From contig LRSR01014780.1 in NCBI GenBank assembly GCA_001579985.1, positions 1 to 50,720 of the forward strand: DNA of 50,720 nt. Reading direction: 5' to 3'. The position numbers were made by a program, and so were the translations under genes. The notes under the pieces were generated by a model. The model searched no databases. It was given only the letters and a program-made list of their open reading frames with translations, and was not told where the DNA came from. This DNA comes from Hypsibius dujardini (Eukaryota; Tardigrada; Eutardigrada; Parachela; Hypsibiidae). Positions 27,265 to 38,253 of this stretch are shown piece after piece (the stretch's first letter is position 1; the number at the start of each line of letters is the position of its first letter).

Positions 27265-30200
27265 CTAATGATGACGGTGTTGGTCGGGATTGCGTTTGCG
27301 GGGCGCCGCCTTGATGATGTCGTCCACCCGGAGGATCATCTCGGCGGCCTCCGATGCGCTAATCAGCACCTGCAACTTCACGCGGAATGGCTCCAGGATG
27401 CCTAATTTGCTCATGTCAGCCACCACACCTGCCTTCATATCTATATACACATAGAACAACAAATTGTCTTTTAGATATATTTACAGGCGTCAAGCAATGC
27501 AAGGGCCAAAAAATTGGATTTACCAAGACCGGATGTGATTTGGCCTTCCGCATGGGCGGCGCGGAGTTGTGAGATTAATTCGGCGCTGTCGTAGCCGCCG
27601 TTATCAGCCACGTATGTCGGAAGCTGAAAGAGGAAGGAAAACACCCAGGTTAACGAAATAACTCGTTGGCGGAGCCTAAAACACCGCAGCAATCTCTTTG
27701 ATTCATTTACTAGTACTTTGAACAATTCAAAACAATATGAATTGATGAGTTAAGAGAAGGCTTACCTTGCGAAGTGCTCGAGCGAATCCCTCCATCGCGA
27801 TAGCCTCTTTACCGGGGGTCTTAGCTGCCAGCTGACTAACCGCCTGAGCCATCAGCATCTCCCCGCTGCCGCCGCCGTAAATGACGCGGGAATCGCGAAT
27901 CGTCTGTTGCAGCACACACAGGGCATCGTGGATGGAACGCTCGGCTTCGTCGACAATCTGCTGGGTCGCTCCTCGGAGGACTATGCTGCAGGCTTCACCG
28001 CGAGCAACTCCTACAAAAGACACATACAACTATAGTGGGACTGAAAAAGTTTTCAAGTAACTTCTTGGAGTACGGATACCATAAAGATGTTCTAAAAATG
28101 ATAGTAAAGTTGAAATTTTAAGAGAAAATTGTTATATTTATGAATATAATTATCTTGACAATAACCATATTTGAGGCAAAATTCGAATTATGTTCAGTAC
28201 TAAATTCTGTAAGACCACAAATAAATTTAAATACTAAAAATATTAATGAAGCAAGCATAAATTCATGTGGACAAAATAAATCAACAAATTTCTATACAGC
28301 ACGTCTTTATCCTTCTGAATACATGCATCGATAGAGCTGATGACCAAAGCGAGTTGGGATTTTACTCACCAGAGAACTTCAGCATCTTCTCATCGCCAAT
28401 CAAAACTTCCTCAACGAGTTTACAGCTGCCGAGCTTGACCAACTCCGGATGATCAAAGGTTGAAACAATCTCTCCGCCAAGGACAAAGGCCAGCCGCTCG
28501 ATACCGTCAAAATCGGCGTGCTCGATAGACATGATGCCAGCATCGGCAAACAACTGCTCCGGGTAATTGTAGATCAATTGTCTAAAAAAATAGATAATTA
28601 AACTCTAGACTGCCTCGTCGCGAGTCAAACAGGAACTTAATCAATCAATCGAGCTGTGAAATGTCATGTCCGAGTCTTTCCTTACCGGTTAATAAAAACA
28701 TTGACGCCATGCTTGATAATCTTGTCCACCTTCTCCTTCATTTTCAGCTTCTCCGCAAGCTCCAACTCTGCCACCTTGGCGGTTGAGTCGACACGGATAC
28801 GCGAGCCGAAGATCTTAATCTTGTCCGTGTCCATCGGGGTATTGGCCACCAGGATTTTGGCATTCTCCATGCGCTTCGGCTGGTTCACACCAGGATGCTT
28901 CTCCAAGAGAAAACCTAAGAACCGTACCCCGGAATTAATCATAATATAACAGGCAACACCAAATTCTGTCGATCAATCAGCAGAGGTATAGTTTCACAAC
29001 GCAGGTGAAAGAGATGCAATCAATCAATCTATCGATGTTCTGCATGACGGTCGAGCACTCGATCATTTCCCGCACCTTCATCAAGGAAAGAGTCACTGAG
29101 TTGGCCACCGGTCTTCTTGATGATTTGAATATGTTCCAAATTTCCGCTCTCCCGCAATCGCATCACCGCGTCCACCGCCATGTTGGCGAACAGATCTTTG
29201 TGCTGGTTAAGAATTTTCGAACTCAATGTCGTCCGAGCGATGTTCATCAGATCAGCGCGGAATTTAACTTCGTCATGCCTGTTCAGAAAAGAAATACAAA
29301 AAATGCAATGAAACCATACCAAATCAAGCCACCAAACTGTTTTCCAGGTCGAAACTACAGAAAATCGAAAAGCTTCAACCAATCAGTCAATCAATCACTC
29401 GCAACGCTGCGCAGATTCTGAGTTTTTCGTATCCTGTGCTCTGACCAATTGAAAACTGAGAAATTTTAAAGCGAATTTAAATACAAGTTAAAATCAGATA
29501 GATCAATAATTTCGATTAAAGCACGAGTAAGGAAAATCTGAGAAATCCTATGAGTCAGCGGAATTTCGAGCAGGCAAGAGACTCAATCAAGCAATCACTC
29601 AAGGCAAGACTTGAGCAGCCATCAAACCGACGAAAATTGCCTAAGTAATAGGACGAATTTAAACCCAGAGCCAAAAGCTGCTCGATTTTGATCAAATCTA
29701 GTGAAACTTAACTGGCGAAACCAAACTGGGACAAATGAAAAAGACTCACTTGTGATTGAGGGTAGACGCTGTCAATGCATCTTTCGCCACTGCGACAGCC
29801 TCCCGCCAGCCGGCCACGATGGTTTGCGGATGGATCTTCTGACTGATCATGGCCTCCGCCTCCTAAAAACCCCCGCAAAACCCTATTACAACGCGCTTCA
29901 GACAAGACAATTTCCGGCGACCCGCGCCTACCTTGAGCAGCTCCGCCGCGAGTACAGCGACCGAGGTCGTCCCATCGCCCACCTCGCTGTCCTGCACTTG
30001 TGAGATATCTACAGTGAAAATCGAATCTTAAGCCATTGAGCAACGCCCACAAAAAGTCGCGGCGAGATTTCGTACCAACAAGCACTTTCGCCGCGGCATT
30101 ATCCACGCCAATGTTCTTCAAAATGGTCGCTCCGTCATTGGTAACCTGAATTTCCTTTCGGCTTCCGAAGACGATAATCTTGTCCTATAAAAAGATAGAT

Positions 30201-30434
30201 GAACTCCTGTTCTGTGGAAAGTCTGCAGAGGTACGGACCATTCCTTTGGGCCCGAGGGTGCTCTTGACGAGATCACCGATGGCGATGGCTCCGACGAAGC
30301 AGTTGAGACGGGCATTCTCAGCCTTGTCCTGCTCCGCGTTCGGAGAGAGAATTTGCACGGGATTCAGGCTCACCTACGGACAAAATCAGAGTCAGAGAGA
30401 AACGGCGTTAATTCGTTACATTGGTGCGTACCAT
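27265..30434 (-). CDS. CCT2: T-complex chaperonin subunit beta
   Basis: Eleven exons join in phase to 533 residues (human CCT2 has 535): 30432-30434, 30239-30373, 30076-30184, 29932-30008, 29750-29862, 29076-29278, 28686-28914, 28370-28581, 27766-28010, 27524-27623 and 27265-27440. The subunit forms part of the eight-member cytosolic ring that folds actin, tubulin and WD40 proteins using ATP. Chaperonin marks are all present: [34 protein letters not shown] with the catalytic Asp, DRVYGGG-like [10 protein letters not shown], and the end [11 protein letters not shown]. The beta identity rests on close matches such as [16 protein letters not shown] and [18 protein letters not shown]. The first coding exon is the ATG alone. 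It is divergent from SF3A3. Confidence 0.96.
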
Positions 30435-30902
30435 TTTGATGCGTGGGAAGGGAAGTAAACGGCCAGGAACTCAGGAAGAAAATTGAAGAGAAACTGTCCT
30501 GCTGCTTCTCACAGGGGGCCAGGAAGCGGGCCAGGGGAAATTTTGACTGGGGGAGGCGCGAGGAGGGGAACCGACAGGCATGAAAAATATTAAAACCAAT
30601 CAACTAAACTTGTTTCTGTAGTCCTAAAATCTTCATGCGAAGCAATGTCCCATGCATAGGGAAAGCGTCAAATATGTAACACTATTTCTATAAGACCATT
30701 TTATTCGCCCCCAATGCTCCGCCTCTGGTCCCGCCCATAAATGCTTGTTTTGATTTTTGGATTTTTTTGCATTGTGAGGTCGCTGTCAGGATTTCTTCCC
30801 GAAACTTTTTCTCTTTTCGAATTTTTGCTTTTCCTTATAATTAAAAAATTTGTTCACCTTTTTTGGATCACGTTACAGCGGAATCTAAGCGACTTCGGAA
30901 AT
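30435..30902. promoter_or_regulatory. CCT2-SF3A3 divergent promoter
   Basis: 468 bases between the two start codons. Near the SF3A3 side lie a CCAAT box (30711-30715) and a CCGCCC GC box (30731-30736). A shared promoter for two housekeeping genes is an inference from layout and these motifs. Confidence 0.55.
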
Positions 30903-33389
30903 ATGGAAGGCGTTCTTGAGCAACACCGGAGTCTTCATGAGGAACGAGAGCGCTTGATGGAGTTGATCGCGCAGGAGATGGTTAAAAAGAAAGCCGGCCA
31001 CCGTGAACAGCTCAACTCCGACCACCGGATACGGCTAATGTTGGACCGCTACGAGGAGTCTTCCAATAAGCTGGCAGATTTGTATGAGGATAAAGATGGC
31101 ATGCGGAGGTAAGACATTATTGTGTTTTATACAGTCATGACATTGTTCCGTTTCTTGGGGAAACAAATTGCGGCTCGGTTTAAAAGTTCAGCAAGATTTT
31201 GAGAAGCATCTTACTTTTTCTTTTACCGACTGTCGGATTGTTTGATTCTGACAAAAGAACTCATTTATCTAGAAATGATCATGCTCTGGAATGAATGGTT
31301 GATTGACTTGTCTAGATAAAATAAAACACGCAATCGTCAGTCTATCAAGTCGTCAATCAACTAAAGGATTTGCTATTCTTGTTACTTGCAGATTTTGTAA
31401 TTCCGCTTAATGATTTATTTTGTCTAAAATATTCACTTGTTGTACTGACGCGTCCGTTCTGATTTCGCTTTGGGTCGGAACATTTAAGAAGTGTAGACAA
31501 TTGGAATGCTAGAATGTATTCTTGTTATTTGGCAGGCAGGATATCAGTTCTTTGGCGGCGAATCCCTTCAACGAGTTTTACAACCGCCTTCGCACACTGC
31601 GCGACTACCACCGCAAGCACCCTGACGAGGTTGCCACCCCATTATCGGTCCAGGTGGCAGCCTTTGCCAGGCTGGGCGACGGGGATGACGAGCTGCTAGC
31701 GTCCTTCACGGACGAGGAAAGTCAGGGACGCTATCTTGATCTGCATGCCATCTATGAAAAGTACCTCAACTTGAAGGGAGTGAGAGAGGCGCTAGAAGAA
31801 GGCAAGGAGCTCGATTATTATACCTACTTGAAGAAGTTCGACCAGCTGTTTGATATTAAGAAGGAGACTAAATCGACAGCCGGATATCGGTATGTACGCA
31901 GTGATGTAGTTGATTGGTTGATTAGTCGGACTTTATTATGTTCCGTTGCTTCCGATTGATTCTTTGATTGATCGGTTTAGCTCTTTGTAATGATAGCTTG
32001 CTGGAACTTAATGTTATTATCCGCGGAAATTTTTCATCTGAACATGGAACAGTTTGTACTGATGTTAATCTTTTCTTCAGTGAATACATTTCGCTGTTGT
32101 TGGAATACTTGACCGATTTCATTAACCGGAGCAAACCGCTGGTCGATCTCAACGCCGAGTTGGGCAAGGCGGTGACAGAATTCGAAGGGAAATGGAAAGC
32201 CGGCCAGTTTCCCGGTTGGCCAAAGGAACTGGCGTCCGCCCAAAGTGGTGGTCAGTTCAACGTCTTCGAGTTCAAAACCGTCGAGGATCTGATGCAGAAG
32301 ACCGATTTGAATCGTCTTAAAAATGCCCTCAAAGCCCTCGGTAAGCACGTGCAAGTCCTAAGTAATTAGATTGGTTGATTGATCGGTTGCTTAATTTGTT
32401 TGGAAAACATTCTATTTACATAATCCACCTTTTAACGTCATGTTGGGATCATTTTCGCTTTTCAGGCATGAAATGTGGCGGCACGTTGGAGGAGCGAGCT
32501 CGCCGACTGTGGGCGACCCGTGGTAAACGTCGCGACGAAATTGATCCATCCCTCCTGGTGGGTGCCCAAGCCAGCCTTGTTCGGCAAGACGAGGAGAAGC
32601 GGATTGCCGAAACAGAAGCCCGCATCTACCGGTTGACGGAGCTGCTCAGCGAGCAGCGGCAAGACACGCTGGAGAATGTTCAGCGGAAGCAGGCCCGCAC
32701 CGGACAAGAACGCGAGGAGGAAGAGGACGCAGCGGATGCTGAGGCCGCCGCCCATGAGGACGATGACGATGACGATGATGAGGCTATCTACAACCCCAAG
32801 AACCTGCCATTGGGCTGGGACGGCAAACCCATTCCGTATTGGCTGTACAAACTCCATGGGTTGAATATCAATTACCCGTGTGAAATCTGTGGAGGTAGGA
32901 GAATTTACTTCGTCGTTGGAAGTTCCTTTTAAAGTATATTCTTGTTTTTAATAATGAATTTTCGTGACAGAATTATCGAAAGGCTTTTACCTTGGAATAC
33001 TTTTTTATTTAATTTAAATCAGAGATGATTACCATTTGGTCTGATATTAGGTTTCAGTTTTATTTAATCTCTGTTAATTGTGGTCCTTGATTAATTTAAA
33101 TTTGTCGCTTTTTTTCCCAGGTACGGTTTACCGTGGCCCGAAGGCCTTTCAACGGCATTTCAGCGAGTGGCGCCACGCTCACGGCATGCGCTGCCTCGGT
33201 ATCCCCAACACGGCGCACTTTGCCAATATCACACAAATTGACGCGGCGGTCAAACTGTGGGAGAAACTGAAAAAGGGCAAGACAGCGGAAAAGTGGAAAC
33301 CAGACGCGGAAGAAGAGTTTGAGGACACCGCGGGCAATGTCGTTTCGCGGAAGACCTACGAAGATCTCAGTCGTCAAGGGCTGCTGTGA
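30903..33389 (+). CDS. SF3A3: Splicing factor 3A subunit 3 (SF3a60)
   Basis: Five exons, 30903-31108, 31536-31889, 32081-32340, 32466-32894 and 33121-33389, join in phase to 505 residues (human 501). The protein belongs to the SF3A part of the U2 snRNP and helps assemble the 17S U2 particle at the branch point, in the nucleus. Matches run the whole length: MEGVLEQHRSLHEERERLM at the start, FTDEE..GRYLDLH in the middle, LKCGGTLEERA-like MKCGGTLEERA (a SAP-like segment) and the nearly invariant NLPLGWDGKPIPYWLYKLHG. The matrin-type zinc finger is complete (CEIC, RHF and WRHAHG). An Asp-rich stretch (about residues 365-380) comes from a GATGAC run. Introns are 125 to 430 bases and contain TGATTGATT motifs. 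Confidence 0.97.
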
Positions 33390-33870
33390 AAATTGAGCAC
33401 AAATTCCCTCATGTGTCATATTTTATTCCTTTCCTGCAATTTGTTTTATTGATTGCTGGAACATTGCGTTGTTCTTTGAATTAGGGGAATACAACAAGTT
33501 TAACTTTGGCAAATGGCTTACGGAGGTCGGCAGCGTATTTGCACCTTAGCGAACTATCACTGTTACTTTTTCCCAGCAAAAAGGACATGTATTCGAAGTG
33601 TATTCTGAGGCAGTCGTGCATTGGTTGAAAATGAGCCAGGCCATCAAAGAAATCAGCAGCACTTGCACGACTTCCGAATTCGTGTACTGTACTGCCACGA
33701 TTTTAAGAGTGGGTTTAGCCCCGCCCACCCCTGATAAACTGTACGTGACGCCACGGATTCACTTCCGTTCACCAACCAAAAGCGCAGTGAAACCATTGAA
33801 CACAAGTTGGACCGGGGGGTCGGTAGTTTACTTGTAGGGCAAAAAACCCAGCCTTAAAATCGTGCCAATA
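33390..33870. other. Downstream of SF3A3
   Basis: 3' UTR and intergenic DNA. I found no canonical AATAAA close to the SF3A3 stop and no other gene. Confidence 0.4.
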
Positions 33871-34153
33871 CAGTATGAGAGAAGGGCCCTGGAATGGGCC
33901 ACCGGGCGGCAGGGGGCGCTCTGCCGCAAATTAATCGAAAACAGAGGAGTCACTGCATAGTCAGCATCCTCTATAGTGAGCTTTTTCCAACTGTCCAATC
34001 ATTTCGTTTTTTAAACATGTTCCCACAACTTTTTTCATATCTGGTACACGTTCCAACAAGTTATCAATTATTTTCTTTTGCTTAGAACCTTAGTGATAGC
34101 CAAAACTTGTTGTGATTCCAGAAGGCCCATTCCAGTGCCATTACCTCATACGG
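33871..34153. mobile_element. MITE-like element, 283 bases
   Basis: Inverted ends of about 30 bases: the left CAGTATGAGAGAAGGGCCCT (then GGAATGGGCC) pairs with the inverted right end, whose complement reads CCGTATGAGGTAATGGCACT, then GGAATGGGCC. A TA precedes the left end. The CAGT start and TA suggest the Tc1/mariner group, but the right flank does not show a clean TA. No coding frame. Confidence 0.65.
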
Positions 34154-35702
34154 CATGTAAACCATAACCCAGTTCGAATTTCCTTACGACTTGTCTTTGA
34201 TTTATAATGGTTCCGAAGAACCTTCCAAAAATTAATTACGGCTCATAGCGGCTCCTCCACACGGTTTTCTTTAGTAAAAGGCGAAAGAAAATCACGATAT
34301 GTGGCGAAGCCAGAGCATGACTAATAACGGCGCACTGCTGGGCCTTTCAATCCTGCTTATACTTTTCGTTGCACCTCAATTCTTCTTTTTTGTAAATGTG
34401 AAAATATATCCAAAAATTGTGTTTTTTTATCACTGTTTAGACGTCATAGATGTTTTACATTTTTATCAACGTTTATATAGCACTATTTTTGCACAGTGAT
34501 GCACGTATTTGATGCAGGACTGTGTAGTACAACTGCATATTAACGCGAACGAATGCAATACATAATAGAACGGCTCCTATAGTGAATGTGCTGGTGATCC
34601 GGCACAATTGTTTCAGTACATTTTTTGCCTGCGTTCATTTAATAACCGTTATGTCAGAGTGTATACGCACAGTAGTGTCAGGTAAAAGCATAAAAGAGCA
34701 ACAAAAATGTGAAGCTAACCCGTGACGTTTAAAAGAGAAAATATTTGATTGAGCCGAGGTGGATTGAGTGCCCTGGTACACAACACGCCTTTCCTTCCTC
34801 AATTTCACTCATTTCAACTACTTCTGAGCTGCACCACAAATTAATTCCGTAATTCAATTTTAAATCTTTTAGCAAAATAAACTGTTTGGTGTAGTTAATC
34901 ATATGTGCTAGTACCACTACATGTAAATAATGGGTAAAACACAGCGGAAAGACATTATTAGCGCGGATACTTCATGTTAGAAGCCAATTATAATGCAATA
35001 TTAGTCATTGCGAACTTGGATATCTCTGGTCGATCTGACAAAAACACTAAGCTCAATTGTTCAATAAAACCATGTAAATAAATCCTGCATTACCAAAATC
35101 AGTTCCAGGGCAATGTCGGTTAACTTTCTTTATGTGACGTTTCCTTAGACCGTCGTTATGTTGCCATGAAATACCGGGACTATATCGGACCACACCCCTC
35201 CTGTTGCTTGCTCGTTTATATACTAGTATTCTTCTTATGTCAAACCCTATCATTTCTACACGAACATACAAAATGATATGTACAGTACTATGATATGTGA
35301 ATGACTTTTTGGTGTGGCGATCGAGAGAGATCGACAATTGTGTCTTTGCTTCGGGCCTCTTCTTTCTTCTCCTAGAGGAGCGCGACGTGTATTACTGCTA
35401 TCGATCTGATCGTTATGATGGCGGGATAGGGGTTTCCGGTGTGAGTGCGAACCCGCACTGCTCTCATGGGAGGGAAGGAGGGAGACCGTCTCAATCAACC
35501 GTCAGCTCCCGCTTTGGAGGTATTAGCGCGCGATTTTTATCCCTCCCCATACAAACCCGAGCATTATTATTATTATGGAGACGTGAGAGAAAAAGGAAGA
35601 GAGGAGAGGGAAGAGCTCAATCTCCCGCGGACGGATTGTCCGCCGCGTCGTCAGGGCGCGCTGACATATTTAAAACAAGTTACATATATACTGTACTATA
35701 CA
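34154..35702. other. Stretch with no supported gene
   Basis: AT-rich DNA with short frames that lack splice sites or family resemblance. Nothing further seen. Confidence 0.45.
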
Positions 35703-35988
35703 CAGCTGTGCCGAGGTTACTTTGTGGGTCGTTCTTGGGTTTTGGTATGCCGTGTGGGACAAACCAAAAATTTTCAATTGTTCAAATTTCATCCTGGCCC
35801 TATTCCAATGATTATTAAAGTTATTATTGTACCAAAATTTATAAATGAATGACTGGTGATATTTGGCACCATTGTTGTTTTCAATAAACCGGTCAACGGC
35901 GCCTTGGAAAAAAATTAACAAATCAGATATCCCACACGGCTTGCCAAAACCAAAACCGTGACGCGCAAAGTAACGTCGGCACATGCTG
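35703..35988. mobile_element. MITE family A, copy 1
   Basis: The left end CAGCTGTGCCGAGGTTACTT pairs with an inverted right end near 35965-35988 (AAGTAACGTCGGCACATGCT). Inside are a second inverted pair, GCCGTGTGGGAC and TCCCACACGGC, and the shared stretch CGGTCAACGGCGCCTTGGAA. A second copy at 45086 matches throughout. No coding frame and no clear target duplication. Confidence 0.8.
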
Positions 35989-38111
35989 TAGAGCAATCCT
36001 GATGGGGGTGTACAGTAGCGTGGATTTGCTTCAAACGTCGCTTCCGGCGACGCGTCCTTACACACCGAGAATGAGTCCCCGATTTGTATTCGTTGATTGT
36101 CTTTCAGATCGTCAGAGTCCGATGGCCTTCGTTAGAAACTGGAGTATTTTGAGAGCTTTCTTATAGTTTATTAAGAAGGTGTCTCTCATGATCGCCTCGC
36201 TAGCTACTACAGCCAGCTACTGCTGAACAAAGCAAATTAAGCAATCGGAAAAAAATTGCGAATTAAACCGCGAAAGAATTATAATGTGTGAAACTTTTAT
36301 ACTAACAAGGGTACACGTCATTTTAAGAATAATAGAAAAGAAAAGCTAAAGAAACGGGAAACGCTAGAGCAGTTTCCATTGCGTATCTCGTTAGCCGAAG
36401 AGTCAAACCGAGATCTACCTCGTTAATTGTTTAAATGCTATCCCTAGAATTGAGGTAGCAGTTATAGATATCTGTATTTGTGTTTTTTATTCGAAAGCAG
36501 ACAAACCCCTTTTTGATAGATAGTTAAGTCTGGTTACAGGCAAAATTTCATCACAGACGCGAAGAGATCTTCTGTTTAAAGACAGCATGCAAGAGATTCA
36601 AAACTCCACAGGCAGACAAGAGATCACCATATATACACATTTATTGTTTAAATAACAACGCAAAGGTATAGTTTCCGAAAACACCGCAATGCCTTCCGAA
36701 AACAGGCAGAAAAACGCGGGATTGACGGGTTAAGTCATTCCGTCTTTGTTGCCTAATTTAATCCGCTGTGGTTCTATCAATTTTTCCTACAGTTTCTGCT
36801 GTTTCCTACATAGAGCTGGCTCAGTTTGGGGTAATTGTGGTCTCTTGTTTACTAGTAACCGAGAGCCACATACACGTTAGCGTGGGATCCTTTCCTCCCT
36901 GTCTCCTACATACACCGGAATCGGTTGCTTGTCTTAGGAGTCCTTCGGTTGCTTGAACCGCTTTCATTTCTCCCCTCTCCCCGAAACAACATCAAAGCCG
37001 CCTTCTTCCTCGCCGTCCTGCCTTCCCGCCCATTGCCTTAGACTTGCGTAGCAGTACTTAGTTTTACTGCCATTCCCGTGTTGTGTGTATATGTACATAA
37101 AAGGGGATGACAGCTGCAGTCCGTTCGTTCCACATGATTCCCGGGCCCTCTCGTTCTCCTCGATCGTGGTCGTGGGGGTTAGTTGGCCCTGTCCCTTTTT
37201 AAATCCACACCGCATTGCACATATATCCCTTCCCTTGACTAAACTCGTATAGTACTCGTACATGAAGCCAGGTCTTCCCGCGTATACACATAAACGTATA
37301 TATCGAGTGCTGGTATACACACACAATCAAAGAGCATAAATGATGCTCCTTCACTCATCTCCTATTCTCGCCTATATTCCTCATTCTCATTCTCATCCTC
37401 CTCCTGAGTGAACGATTTGAAACGATTTCTCCCTCACGGCGATCAGCTTTGCTTTGTTCATCATTTCACACGAGTCAGTTTTTTCCTTCTCCTCCTCCTC
37501 CTTCTCTTCTCTCTTGATTTAACTAGCGTATTTAACGGTCCTGTGTGAAGAGTTTTTTTACGCCTTGCTGTTCTGCGCTGTCGGACGATCAAGTTAGATA
37601 TTGCATATCTGGCTGTGTGTTTCCATAAACTCTCTTGACAGCTGCAACCACACTTCTTGCCGCCTTTATCCCCACACACCCTGCGTACGTGTCCGTGTGG
37701 ACTCGGGATTGCTCTTTCTCGCGAAAACTGTCCGTGTTTTCATCGGCTAACCAAGAAGATTAGACGAGGTAAGAGACGCGGTGGTTGTTTATAAAGATCT
37801 TTCATGAATTGAAAATTAGTAATAGTAACGATTACATATCCCAATTAAGTAGTACATAATTATTCTATTTTTATATTTTTATTCCAAGTAAAAAGCAACT
37901 TAATTAATTCGAAAAATGCCCCTTTTGTATGTACTTTTGTATATCTAGGAGTTTATTTGCACTCTAAACATGTATTTTTGTACTCTGTCCAGAATGGATA
38001 AAATTATTCTCTTGTTACCTTTGTTCTCGAAAAAATGCATATAACGGGTAAGGGTTTACACTTCCGGCTTAACTGCTAAACCGTCGTAGTTTAAAAAAGT
38101 AAGACCTTCCG
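35989..38111. other. Gene-poor, pyrimidine-rich stretch
   Basis: No coding exon supported. From 36960 to 37700 the plus strand is rich in C and T (CTCCTCCTCC type). A GTAAGAG donor-like site at 37769 could end an untranslated first exon of the synaptotagmin gene, which is only a suggestion. Confidence 0.35.
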
Positions 38112-38128
38112 TGACGTGACCGTGACGT
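38112..38128 (+). promoter_or_regulatory. Paired TGACGT sites upstream of candidate start
   Basis: TGACGTGACCGTGACGT holds two ATF/CREB-type TGACGT motifs, about 130 bases upstream of the ATG proposed for the synaptotagmin gene. Function is inferred from motif and position. Confidence 0.3.
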
Positions 38129-38253
38129 TTTAATGTCTATGACCACGCCCAATCATTTTTCGGTGAAATGACCTCGCGATTCCGTAACGCTCGCATCTGT
38201 CTTCCTGTTTTCGCAGCAGGGTCCTTCGTTAAATAGCTTTCGCCTGTTACAGA

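Noticed and set aside
35297-36065. Frames of 131 to 173 residues on both strands
   Set aside because: They run into MITE copy 1 and translate its inverted ends. No protein family resemblance.
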